Positions 1 through 11,600 of a stretch of DNA of 64,000 bases are shown one piece after another. A model generated the notes under the pieces. It was not told the DNA's origin. It saw nothing but the letters and a program-made list of their open reading frames with translations, and made no database searches. The stretch is from Paramyrothecium sp. XJ0827 (taxonomy: Eukaryota > Ascomycota > Sordariomycetes > Hypocreales > Stachybotryaceae). Each line of letters begins with the position of its first letter. Position 1 is the stretch's first letter. The DNA lies in assembly GCA_020881915.1 (NCBI GenBank), contig JAJFPB010000003.1, positions 1-64,000 of the forward strand, written 5' to 3'. The position numbers were made by a program, and so were the translations under genes.

Positions 1-364
1 ACTTCATTTCCTGCCTTTTAATAATGGACTTCTATATCTTAAAACCCTATAACTTTAATTGTGGCCTTGCTTGCCTGGCTTGTTTCCTGCTATTACTCTT
101 CATTCTAAATTACTCTTTTAAATCTTCTCTAAAACCCTTTTATAACTTTATTTTTGCCTCACTGGCCTGACTCTTTTCTAATTATTATCTTTAATTATTT
201 ATATGCTCTTTTTAATGCTAACTACTATTAACTTATAACTCTTTACTTTTATTTATTTTATTAAATATACTATTAAATTCTATAACCCTTATATTATCTC
301 TTTTTATATCTTTTAATCTTTCCCTCGCGCTCTTACCTTATTACTAATTACTTTTCCTAACTAT
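1..364. other. Subtelomeric C/T-rich, A+T-rich DNA
   Basis: No gene is visible. The stretch is pyrimidine-rich on the + strand with scattered CCCTAA-like and CCCTTA words. Degenerate copies of the roughly 38-bp GGCCT..GGCCTGGCTCTTTTC subtelomeric repeat lie near 61 and 155. This fits the C-rich strand of a left chromosome arm, but no uninterrupted TTAGGG/CCCTAA telomere array is present. Confidence 0.5.
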
Positions 365-540
365 TACCCTAAACTCCTCCCCTAACCCTCACCATAAACC
401 CCTCCCCTAACCCTCACTATAAACTCCTCCCCTAACCCTCACCATAAACCCCTCCCCTAACCCTCACTATAAACTCCTCCCCTAACCCCTCACCATAAAC
501 CCCTCCCCTAACCCTCACCATAAACCCCTCCCCTAACCCT
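365..540. repeat. 25-bp telomere-like minisatellite
   Basis: About seven tandem units of 25 bp, each with CCCTAACCCTCAC, then C/T, then ATAAAC. Every unit carries one canonical CCCTAA step. Units alternate between CACCATAAACC and CACTATAAACT variants, suggesting a two-unit higher-order period of 50 bp. This is a subtelomeric satellite, not the telomere itself. Confidence 0.8.
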
Positions 541-588
541 TTCCCTTGCTATCTTACCTTATTACTAATTACTCCCTAATCTTAACTG

Positions 589-726
589 TGGCCTCGCCGG
601 CCTGGCTCTTTTCCCGCTGTCGCCCTTAATTATTTATAACTCTTTTTAACTCTCCCTAAAACCCTTCTATAACTAACCTAACTATGGCCTCGCCGGCCTG
701 GCTCTTTTCTTGCTGTCGCCCTTAAT
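589..726. repeat. Two copies of a ~38-bp dispersed subtelomeric repeat
   Basis: GGCCTCGCCGGCCTGGCTCT followed by TTTC..GCTGTCGCCCTTA occurs at about 589-626 and 685-724. RIP-mutated relatives (GGCCTTACTGGCCTAGCTC) occur at 8,177-8,216 and near 8,245, 8,372 and 8,472. The motif therefore marks the distal edge of both helicase units and helps define them as homologous blocks. Confidence 0.7.
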
Positions 727-1665
727 TATTAACCCTAACCCATTTAAACCCTCCTCCCTCCCTTCTCCCTCTGACCTCCGACCTCCGATCTCTACCCCTT
801 AACCTTAACCCTATTCGCCCGGTCCGGTTCCGCCCTCTACTACTAATCCCTAAATCCTCCCGCCTCCACATGGCCGCACATCACTTATTGTGGGTCTAAC
901 TGCCTGCTGCTTGCTTCTTTTCTAACTGCCCGCCTTATATTACATTGCAATCCCTGCTGTTTCCTTCCCTTTTGTACTTCTGCCTTTATATTCTGTAATC
1001 CGACTTTTCTTCTCTATTCTTCCTATATAAACCTTAACCCTATCTATCCCCCTCCTCCTTCTTTTACCCTTTCTTGCTGCTCTTTACCTCTCCGCTATTC
1101 GTCTTGGCTATTTATTCTAATCCTTGTCTCTACCTACCTGGCTAAACCCTTGCTTTCCTGCCTGCCTGCTTATATTGTCCGTTGCTTCTCTACTGACTTC
1201 TTTTGTTTTAATTCTTGCCTGCTAACTCTATTGACGGCCCTTCTTTTATCTTACCTAATGCCTACTGTCTCTGTCACCGCCATCTTGGCTACTGCTTGCC
1301 TTCTTGCTGCTGCTATAACTCTCGCCGTCTACGCCATGCCTGCCTCCTCCTACCTAACTGTTGTATTCACCTACGCCGCCATTTATCTATCTCTATATCT
1401 TCACTACAACACTGGCTTCTCTGTTACCGCTGCCTTTGCTAATAACCCGTTGTCTTTACCTAATCTACTATCCGCCCTCCTCCCTTCATTATCTGCTTAC
1501 CCTAACCCTTCTCATTGACTTGTTCCCATCTTAAACTAATTGGTCTGGGCCTACGTTTCGATTTTATCGTCAAATCCCGCCTAATCTATTAACACTCCTT
1601 GGTCTCTACATACTATACCATACTATCCACACTTACTCTATGGCCTGCAAACATGGGCAACCTTT
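727..1665. other. Subtelomeric pyrimidine-rich spacer
   Basis: No supported gene. The sequence is C/T-rich with dispersed CCCTAA/CCCTTA words. It holds a 122-codon hydrophobic reading frame at 1,150-1,518 that I regard as a composition artefact. No tRNA- or rRNA-like structure was recognised. Confidence 0.4.
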
Positions 1666-1775
1666 CTCACCCTAACCATATAAATGCAACCTCACCCTAA
1701 CCATATTAATTAAACCTCACCCTAACCATATTAATTAAACCTCACCCTAACCATATTAATTAAACCTAACCCTAA
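1666..1775. repeat. Second 25-bp telomere-like minisatellite
   Basis: Four to five tandem units, period 25 bp, of the form CTCACCCTAACCATATTAAT plus TAAAC, at 1,666, 1,691, 1,716 and 1,741, with a degenerate fifth. Each unit embeds CCCTAA. The period equals that of the array at 365-540, though the units differ in sequence, so both may derive from one telomere-like ancestor. Confidence 0.75.
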
Positions 1776-1866
1776 CTGTCTCTACTCCGCCGTATAAATA
1801 ATAATACCTATAACCCTCTAAAATTATATATCTCTTCTAACCTCTATTATATAATAATCTACAAAT

Positions 1867-2265
1867 TTATATAAACCCCACACATATATTATTTGTCTCA
1901 TGCCCGCCCCATCTTACCTTCTTACCTATCCATATAAACTTGTCCACCTCTTCTTCCCCAATTATACCCATCTCCTTTATTATTTCCATCGTCTCGTCGT
2001 GGTAAAACCCTAACCCCGCGCCCCAAACCTTTTCTAATACACCTCTATACTGGCACTGCTTCCTTATATCTGGGCAAATGCCCCCTCGTCCTCCTTTGCC
2101 GCCACCCATTGCTGGTAAATCCCCTGTGGCATCCCGCAATTAAAACACCCGCTGAAACTCGTAAACCGCCTGGCCTTAAATACTATCTTCTTCACCTCTT
2201 CGGCCCACACCTGCGCTGCAATCCAATCTAATACTCCTCTCTACGGGCATACCTCTCCCCTGTTT
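1867..2265 (-). pseudogene. C-terminal fragment of a telomere-linked helicase
   Basis: The minus strand encodes a short block matching the extreme C-terminus of the helicase at 2,663-7,481, split over two frames. About 2,100-2,190 reads FSGCFNCGMPQGIYQQW, the counterpart of YSGCFGCGLPYKVCNGW in the neighbour. Downstream come QCQYRGVLEKV and WIGKKVRWGGHETN, matching KCQYEGVL and WAGRRIKLWGGMETNE. The rest of the helicase is absent, so this is a truncated older copy lying distal to the full-length one, as expected where chromosome ends erode and are replaced. It is not RIP-saturated. I found no independent start or promoter. Confidence 0.7.
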
Positions 2266-2487
2266 ATTTACGCCTGACCGGCGCGGCTCTTTTCCTGCCC
2301 GGATGGTTTGTTACTCTTCTCTCTCTTTCCTTCTCTCCCTCTCTCCACCCTTTTTACGCCTAACTGATGCCGCTCTTTTTCTGCCCGGATGGCTTGTTAA
2401 TCTACTCTCTCATTCTCTCTTTCTTCTTCTGCCTTACTGGCATTGCCTCTTTCTTGGACGGCACTTTATTCCTTCGCTGTTTTCCTT

Positions 2488-2491
<4 letters not shown>

Positions 2492-2519
<28 letters not shown>
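2492..2519. repeat. Uninterrupted T28 (A28 on the minus strand)
   Basis: Twenty-eight consecutive T on the + strand, read as A28 on the minus strand about 144 nt downstream of the helicase stop codon. No counterpart is seen in the RIPed sister unit. It may be a slippage tract or the trace of a polyadenylated transcript; the sequence does not decide. Confidence 0.8.
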
Positions 2520-2523
<4 letters not shown>

Positions 2524-2662
2524 GTCTTTATTCCAACCCTACTACTACCCTAAACTACAAATATACCCTAACTCTCTCTACCTATAACTACTACACCAAC
2601 CCCTAATAATTGTATTCTCGCCCTAACCCTAATATCTATTCTCTTTATACTAAATGCTCTAT

Positions 2663-5600
2663 TCACTCCTCCTCTTCCATTATCCACTTACATAACTCTG
2701 CAAATCCCCGGCACATCTCATTTGTCTCCATCCCACCCCATAACTTAATCCTCCTTCCTGCCCATGTATAAAACCCCCTCGACTCTCTCTCTTGCCCACT
2801 TAACCCCTTGACCTTATCCTGAAAATACAAACGGCTGCCCTGTAAAACCGCGCCAATACTCCTTCATACTGACATTTCCCTCCCTGTATCTTCTCGTATC
2901 TCCCCGTCATCATCCATTACCTTCCATCCATTACAAACCTTGTATGGCAACCCACACCCAAAACAACCGCTGTACGGTTCAAACCCTCGCTTTCGAAACA
3001 TCTCCTCTTCTATCCTTGCCATAACCCCGCTCACCTCTCTGTACCCTGCCGTACCCTTTAACGGGCACTCTTCCATTCTGTGCTCATCTGCCTCATCCCC
3101 ATCCGGCAAATCGCACAACACTCTGCCCAACTTTCCAAATAACCCTCCAACTCGCTCGCCATCGCCGTTTCCTCCATCATTTGCTTCCTGCTTTGCCACT
3201 CTTGGAATGCAATATCTCGTCTCTGCCGGTCGAACGCTATTTGTGCCTCTGCGTATTCGACTTCGTCTTGGTCTTGGCCTTGGTCTTGGCTTTGGTTGTC
3301 CAACTTTTCTTCTATTCGTCCGCAAACATCGCATTGCTCTTCACCTTCTTCACACCCTCTCGATCCGTTCGACCATCCATCGACATATCCAATATCTTTC
3401 GCCGGCATTCCTCCCTCTCCACGTAATCCACACTCTCTCCTCTCTTTCTTCCTTACACCACCCGCTCTGCTCGGCCTTTGCCTTTTGCCGCCTCTCGGCC
3501 TCTTGCTTATCTTGTTTCAACCCCGGCAAATAACAACCGCATCGCTGACTTGCCCGTCTCGTCCCGCTCGCCCGCTCTCCTGTACGTAATCTCGAATTCG
3601 CCTCGGCATCCATCCATGCACTACCAACCTTATGTCGGGTATATCGATTCCCATCCCTAATGCGTTCGTTGCCACTATAATTCTCTCTCCCATCATCCAC
3701 ATCTGTAACCGTTCCTTCTTGCCCTCCTTTGTGTCGACCTTGTTGTAATATGTGCCACAACCAAACATCTCCCTAACCTCTTCACCCGTTCCACTGACCC
3801 GCCATAAATGATCACCTTGCCGTCGTGTCCTCCACGGATCCATGCTTCTACAACCTCTTTGATCCTCTTATCTTCTGCCATCTGTGCCTCCTCTTCCTCT
3901 TGCCTCCAATGTGCCTTCCCTTTGCCCCTTGCTTTATTACTCCTATGCTCCACCTTGATGACGCTGTACCGTATGTTGCGTCGTGTTGTTTTTGCTTCGA
4001 AACACTACCTCCCGCCCGGGCTGGATCGCCGCCACCTTGTAAAACTCGACCATCTCGTCCGGGCCCATCGTGGCTGTTAAAAATACCCGCTGCACACCCC
4101 ACTCCCGAACCACCTTTCCGACTTCGCTTAACTTTGGCCGGAACGTTGCGCTGCCATCCATTAATGTGTGGCACTCTTCTAAAATCACTCGGTCCAAAAC
4201 ACCCTGGTTTTGCAATCGGTTGACGTAATCTCGGAACCCGCCCGTCACCGCTGACTCGGGCGTCACGAAAACTATGCTTGCTGTCGGCGTTCCCTGCTGG
4301 CTGTTCCATATATGGGACGTAATTTGGAACTCCGTGCAACGTTTATGTAAATCTTCCTGCAATGCAACCAATGGCACTACAACGATCGTTGTCCCCTCTG
4401 GTGAACAATATGCCGGCAACATGAACGACAAACTCTTGCCTCCACCCGTGCTTGTGATCTGGATAATCGGCGTTTCCCCGCGATGATGGCCCGGATCACC
4501 TTCGACTGTTGACCACGAAACTCTGTCCCTCGTCCCATCATCTGCTGTAACTGTCCGGAAATATCGACTTGCCGTAACCGATGTAATCGTCGGAATCGCC
4601 CTTCCTCCCGCTCGCTTTCGAACTGATCTCGCTTGCGCTTCCGCCCGCCCTGCGCACTCGCCCCTGTACCGAACCCGAAAAATCGATGTAACTCGTGGCT
4701 GATGTTCCGGAATTCCTCCCGCATCCGCGCTGTGCCTCCTAACCCTTGTTGTAACTCTCGCGCATAAATTATACCCGCGATATGCGATTGGTGGCCGGCC
4801 TGTAAATCCGCCGCGTCATTGTCGATCCCGTCCTCGTCTTCGTATTCCACCCCGTCTTCTCCCACCCTCTTTGCAAACTTGCCTCCTAAATACCGGTTGG
4901 ATATCGCGATGGCGATGTGCCGCCATACGCTGATATTCAACCGACAACCCATTAATCGCTGGCTGATCTGCTGTAAAATTCGCCGCGCCCGATCCGGTGT
5001 CCATTTTCTTTCCCCACCCAATTCTTCCATTCAACGGGTATGGTCATATCGATGCCTTCGTCTTCCGACTGGCTTGACCGACTTGACCGACCTACCTGAC
5101 TTGACCGACTTGCCCGACTTGACCTTGCTTGTGCCAAACTCTCCTTGTTGCCAATTCCGTCCGTACTACCCTTTTCTTCTCCAAACTCCCTTTCTCCTTC
5201 CTCCTCGCTGCTATATCCCTCGTCTTCGTCGCTGTTGTGGTGCCGCTTGCGGTATGCGATCTCTTCGCTCCATAAAAATGGGCTTACTTGGTCTGCACCC
5301 TTGACCATACCCTGCACCTGCTGCCAAAACGGCAACACCAACCACAAATACCAAACCAATAATTCCCCAACCTCTCTGGGTATAAAACGGTGAATGATTT
5401 TCGCCTGGCCCGTTTGCTGGAAATTTTTATGGTATGCTGTAACGAAACATACGTCGCCGTTGTGGATAAAAATGTTGCGTGTGCCGCCGTTGCTGGTGTT
5501 CTTATACCGTATTCCTAAAATTTCCCATAATCGCGCGGGCATTGACAATAAATGCTTCAAAACCACATCAACTCCCGGAACCGCTCCAATATTTTGCTGT

Positions 5601-7481
5601 ACTCCTGCAATGCCTTCTTTTTGTACGGATGCTTTTGCTTTTCATCGGTCGAAATCCATTCTTTTTGCAGTTCCTTGCGCTGAACCAACCGTGTGAATAC
5701 CCAACCCTTGCCTTGCTCCAACCATGTGTTGCGGCTGTCCTCTAAAAACGAATAACCCACCTTGTCCTCGCTATTGTCGTCCTCCACACGATCCCACGGG
5801 ATATGCGGTAACTTGCTGAACCCTTCTTCGCTGCCGTCAACCATGGCCAACTTGCATAATAACTCCCTCGCCTCGACGACGACGGCGTGTATCATTTCCG
5901 TTAATTGACCCATTGTGAACTTGGTTCGCTTGTATTGGACTTGCTCTCCTTCCAATCGATGCTGCCGCCCGCCGTTGTATTGAACCGAATGTGCATGCCG
6001 TATGTCCGTGTCTCCAATATCCAATCCATCGGGCCGGGTTGTTCTGATCGTCCGTCGCCGACACGGGTCATAAACTTACGAACCATTTTCCGTACGCGGG
6101 TGAACATGCCCGGCGTACGCTCGCGTGCTAATCTCTCCTCCATATTGTGCACCCTCCTGGTTAACTGCACCTCTTCCTCGCGTTGCCGATATGCCCAACC
6201 GATGGCAAACATGCGGGCCACCTTGATCACGGCTGACAAAACGGGTGTATAATCCGACGGGTCGTACCAACCACCATCTTCGCGAATGCCTAATACGGCC
6301 AACGCGCTAACAATGGCATTCTGATGTTCATTATCGCCCACCTGATGATCCAAAAACAACATAACCATCTCCAAACACTGCCGATCAATTGCTCCATCCG
6401 ATGGCGGATTGTTTGTTGGTTTACTCTTGCCCTGGAACGCTTCGTCGCGGGTTCGTGCATGCTGTATGAATGCATCCCACGCTGCCTGCTGTGCGCTCGT
6501 GAACTGATACGGCGGTCGTTCGTCCTCGTCTTCCTGTTGCTGCGTTCGGTACCATATGCTTGTGATCTTGCGCCATACCTCCTTATATCGTATCCATGAA
6601 TCATCTTCCATCCGCCCTTCAAACGGTTGTGCGGGTTTCTTCCCAACTTCTCGCCGGTTGATTTCGAATAACGCGGCTGTCCCAACTTTGCTCGGGCGGC
6701 ATAAACCCCTCGACCATTCCATGGTACGGTCTAAACTCTCGCACACCTGCCGCAACACACCCTCTTCGTCCCCGATGGGTCCGGTCATGGCCCGCAATGC
6801 ATTGCGGTCTAAACCCTTCAAATGGACTGACCAACCCACCCTGCCCAACCATGCGTTGGCCTCGAATTTCTGGTTCACTTCTTCGATCCGATCTTCTTTC
6901 TCGGCTTCCTTGAACCGCTGCTCTTGCGTACTGTGGAACTCCTCAATCTTTCGCATGATGTCTCGTTCCTCGGCTTCTGGCTCTGGTTTAACACCTGGCT
7001 CTCGAACTTCGAACCATGCACTGCCGGCTCGGGACGGGAAAAACCGTTGGCAATAAACGCCGGTCGTCCATGGCACAAGCCGCTCCGCTTGATGGGTTCT
7101 TCTTCGGGAACTATCGCCTTGTCTCCGTTCATTTTTCCACTGGTGCTTATCCGTGGCGTGATCCCGCATATGCTTCTCTCGTCGGACAATATATGGGCAC
7201 TGATTACATCTTATACCATCTGGCTGTGGCCTGGCGATGATTGGCACCGGCTCGATGGCTTCCACCGGCAACGGGTATTGTCTTAACTGCGTCTGGTCAT
7301 AAATAATTCCCGGGATTAACTTTACCGCTTGGATGATCTTCGCCCTTTCCTTGCTATCAATATCTCGATGATGTCTCCGTAAATGCGTCTGAACCTCATC
7401 GGCAATACATGCATGCTCACATTGGTTACAAAGCATGAATGGATATTCGGGTAACTTTGTGAATGGACCGAATGCCTCCAT
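2663..7481 (-). pseudogene. Telomere-linked RecQ-type helicase, full length, frame broken by small indels
   Basis: Subtelomeric helicase of the fungal telomere-linked (TLH) RecQ type. The N-terminus (from ATG 7,479-7,481) has two C2H2-like units (LCNQC..HLRRHH and RCNQC..HATDKH), resembling the OrsD/DUF3505 zinc-finger region. The core carries motif I TSTGGGKS (about 4,430-4,450), motif Ia VVVPLVALQED, motif II LEECH (4,168-4,182), motif III FLTATM, motif IV KVIIYGGS, motif V ATNALGMGID and motif VI QESGRAGRDG (about 3,555-3,586). A Cys-rich tail follows (ECRRK, EEQCDVCG, CFGCGLP), ending at a TGA at 2,663-2,665. Homology runs continuously over about 1,600 codons but jumps frame about a dozen times, near 5,948, 5,560, 5,005, 4,477, 3,992, 3,772, 3,522, 3,428, 3,356, 3,098, 2,870 and 2,823. 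Most jumps are one-base run-length changes, not GT-AG introns. Base composition is normal and RIP-free. It reads toward the presumed telomere. In-cell role (DNA unwinding at chromosome ends) is inferred from the family. Confidence 0.85.
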
Positions 7482-7879
7482 TTTTACTTAACCCTTAATC
7501 GGTGGCAATGAATGGTTGAAGTTGGATTACTTAAATGGAAATGGGTTATCTCTACCTTTATTATGGCTGGCTCTATCCCCTTAACATGGCCTCCTGGTCG
7601 TCGGGACCCACTCTCAACCTCACTTCATTTACTTGGGCCGAATTTCGGATGGCCACCAGAAATGCAATTCTGCTTCATTTTAAATAAAAACATACGTGCT
7701 TAGTCTCCAAGATCGTGGCTCTCTATTGATATATATATTATGTATTTTACTGCTGTCTAACCCAAAAACCATAGACGCCACTTTGCAAAAACCATGGACG
7801 CCAGTTTCATTAGCGCGAAAATAAAATGTATGTAATTTCAAAAACCTTTGAGTCCATGGCACAAGTCATAAGTGATAGG
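7482..7879. other. Upstream segment and inner edge of the helicase unit
   Basis: Non-coding DNA 5' of the helicase, colinear with 13,442-13,840 of the RIPed unit. It contains a repeated AAAAACCATRGACGCCA motif (near 7,765 and 7,788) and a related AAAAACCTTTGAGTCCATGG (near 7,840). Homology between the two units stops sharply after AAGTGATAGG at 7,879, which defines the inner end of the unit. Promoter elements are presumably here, but none could be assigned. Confidence 0.55.
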
Positions 7880-8129
7880 ATAGCTTGATATCTTACGAAA
7901 ATGGATGAACGGGATCGCCTGGTACTTACCTTTAAACTGGATGCTTTTTTGTATATTTTACCCTGGTGGTTCCAATTCAATGGGGTGTCCAACTTCAATT
8001 CGTTTTACTGTTCAGCGGATATGCCAAGACTTTAGCTACTATGGGGTTTTAAATCGATGGACTGTCCAACGATCCGCGCATATAGGATAGCCTAGCTACT
8101 TAACCGCTATTACCTAAAAATAATTAATA
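7880..8129. other. Spacer between the two helicase units
   Basis: Non-RIPed sequence with no counterpart elsewhere in the window that I could find. It separates the inner end of the first helicase unit from the subtelomere-like outer edge of the second. No coding potential is evident. Confidence 0.5.
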
Positions 8130-8629
8130 AACTTTTCTTAATCTCTCCCTAACCCTACTATAACTTACCCTAATTATGGCCTTACTGGCCTAGCTCTTTT
8201 TCTACTATTGCCCTTAACCCTAATATGCCTTTTTAATTCTAACCCTGGCCTCGCTGGCCTATAACCTTTCCTACTATTGCCCTTAACTACCTAAAATACT
8301 CCCCTCCTAACCTTAACTATATATTTATATAATTAACCCTAACTATCCCTGATTATAATCTAACCCTAATTATGGCCTTACCGGCCCGGCTCTTTTCCTA
8401 CTATTACCTTTATTATTAAATCCCTTTCTTACTTCCCCTAACTATTTACTATTATAACTAACTCTTACTATAACCTCGCCGGTCTAGCTCTTTTCCTACT
8501 ATTGCCCTTAACTATTATATATATAATTCTATTTCTATAAATAAACCTATATTAAAACCCTAAAATAATTATATATTTATTCTATATTATATCTCTTCTT
8601 TCTTCCTACTTACTTTTTCTTTATATCCC
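8130..8629. repeat. RIPed subtelomeric edge of the second helicase unit
   Basis: A+T-rich DNA holding four degenerate copies of the 38-bp subtelomeric repeat and CCCTAA words, parallel to 560-760 at the outer edge of the first unit. An internal block of unit 1 (roughly 760-2,640, including the truncated helicase piece and T28) has no clear equivalent here. Confidence 0.6.
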
Positions 8630-11600
8630 TTTACCCTTATTATCTATTATCTACTAATATAAACTTATAAATCCCCAGCACATCTTATTTATTTCTATTC
8701 TACCCTATAATAGTATCCTCCTACCTGCCTATTAGAAAAACCCTATTAACTCTATCTCCTGCCCACTTAATCTTACTACTTCTTCCTTAAAAATATAATA
8801 TACTACCCTATAAAACCACACTAATAATCCCCTATACTAGCACTGCACTCCTTATATCTTTTTATATCTCCTCCCATTATTATCTATTACCTTCTACTTA
8901 TTATAAACCTAATATAGTAATCTATACCTAAAATAACTGCTATATATCTTAAATCCTTACTTCTAAAATATATTTTCTTCTATTCTTCTTATAACCCTAA
9001 CTACCTCTTTATATCCTACCTTCTACTTAAATAAGTATTTCTCTATTATATATTTATCTAGCTTATCCCCTATATAGTAAATTATATAATACTCTACCTA
9101 ACTTTCCAAATAACCTTCTAACTTACTTACTATTACTATTTCCTCTATAATTTACTTTCTACTTTACTACTCTTAGAATATAATATCTTATCTCTACTAG
9201 TTAAATACTATTTATATCTCTATATATTTATTTTAGTCTTGGTCTTGGCCTTGGTCTTAGCTTTAGTTATTTAACTTTTCTTCTATTTATTCGCAAATAT
9301 TATATTACTCTTTACCTTCTTTATAACCCTCTTGATCTATTTAACTATCTATTACTATATCTAATATCTTTTACTAGTATTTCTCCCTCTTTATATAATC
9401 TATACTTCTTTTCTCTCTTTCTTTCTTACCTTACTTACTCTACTCGGCCTTTACCTTCTACTACCTCTTGGTCTCTTACTTATTTTATTTTAATCTCTAG
9501 TAAATAATAACTATATTACTAACTTACCTATCTTATCTCACTTGCTTGCTCTTCTATATATAATCTTAAATTTGCTTTAGTATTTATCTATATACTACTA
9601 ACTGTATATCTAGTATATTAATTCCTATACCTAATATATTTATTACTATAATAATCCTCTCTCCTATTATTTATATCTATAACTATTCCTTCTTACCCTT
9701 CTTTATATTAACCTTATTATAATATATACTATAATTAAATATCTCCCCTAACCTCTTTACCTATTCTACTAACCCGCTATAAATAATTACCTTACTATTA
9801 TATTCTTCCTAGATCTATACTTCTATAACCTCCTTAATCCTCTTATTTTCTACTATCTATATCTCCTCTTCCTCTTACTTCTAATATACCTTCTCTTTAC
9901 CCCTTATTTTATTATTTCTATGCTCTACCTTAATAATACTATACTATATATTATATTATATTATTTTACTTTAAAATACTACCTCCTGCCCGGGCTAGAT
10001 TATTACTACCTTATAAAACTCCGCTATTTTATCCGGGCCTATTATAGCTATTAAAAATACTTACTATATACCTTACTTCTAAACTACCTTTCTAACTTTA
10101 CTTAACTTTAGCTAGAATATTATATTGCTATCTATTAATATATAGTACTCTTCTAAAACTACTTAATCTAAAATACCCTAATTTTATAATTAGTTAATAT
10201 AATCTTAGAACCCACCTATTACTACTAACTTAGGTATTATAAAAACTATACTTACTATTAGTATTCCCTGCTAGCTATTCTATATATAGGATATAATTTA
10301 GAACTCCCTATAATATTTATATAAATCTTCCTATAATATAACTAATAGTACTATAATAATTATTATCCCCTCTAGTAAATAATATACTAGTAATATAAAT
10401 AATAAACTCTTGCCTTTACCTATATTTATAATCTAAATAATTAGTATTTCCCCTATAATAATTACTTAGATTACCTTTAACTATTAACTATAAAACTCTA
10501 TTTCTTATTCTATTATTTACTATAACTATCTAGAAATATTAACTTATTATAACTAATGTAATTATTAGAATTACCCTTCCTCCTACTTACTTTTAAACTA
10601 ATCTTACTTGCGCTTTTATTTGCTTTATGTATTTACCCCTATACTAAAACCGAAAAATTAATATAATTTATAGCTAATATTCTAGAATTCCTCTTGTATC
10701 TGCACTATACCTCCTAACCCTTATTATAACTCTTATATATAAATTATACCTATAATATATAATTAGTAGCTAGCCTATAAATCTACTATATTATTATTAA
10801 TCCCATCCTTATCTTTATATTCTACCCCATCTTCTCCTACCCTCCTTGCAAACTTGCCTCCTAAATACCGGTTAGATATTGCAATAGTAATGTACTACTA
10901 TATACTAATATTTAACTAATAACCTATCCTTTACTAGCTAATCTACTATAAAATCTACTATATTTAATCTAGTATCTATTTTTATTTCTATACCTAATTC
11001 TTCTATTTAATAGATATACTTATATTAATGCCTTTATTTTCTAACTAGCTTAACCGACTTGCCTAACTTACCTAGCTTAATTTTACTTATACTAATCTCT
11101 CCTTATTACTAATTTTATCTATATTGCCCTTTTCTTCTCTAAACTCTTCTTCTTCTTCCTCCTTACTACTATATCCCTTATTTTTATTACTATTATAGTA
11201 CTACTTATAGTATATAATCTCTTTGCTCTATAAAAATAGACTTACTTAGTCTACACCCTTAATTATACCCTATACCTACTACTAAAATAGTAATACTAAC
11301 TACAAATACTAAACTAATAATTCCCTAATCTCTCTAAGTATAAAATAGTAAATAATTTTTACCTGGCCCATTTACTAGAAATTTTTATAGTATACTATAA
11401 TAAAATATATATTACTATTGTAGATAAAAATATTATATATACTACTATTACTAGTATTTTTATACTATATTCCTAAAATTTCCTATAATTACATAGGTAT
11501 TAATAATAAATACTTTAAAAACCACATTAACTCCTAGAATTACTCTAATATTTTACTATACTCCTATAATACCTTCTTTTTATATAGATACTTTTGCTTT

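Noticed and set aside
1150..1518. 122-codon hydrophobic ORF in the subtelomere
   Set aside because: It lies in pyrimidine-rich repeat-like DNA where CTN/TTN codons give an apparent membrane protein in any long frame. No recognisable domain, and overlapping frames are also open.
2864..4486. Several plus-strand ORFs opposite the helicase
   Set aside because: They are shadows of the minus-strand helicase, which carries the recognisable motifs in order.
2663..7481. Introns as the cause of the helicase frame changes
   Set aside because: Homology is continuous across each jump with no spare 50-100 nt, and the RIPed copy differs by single bases at these points.
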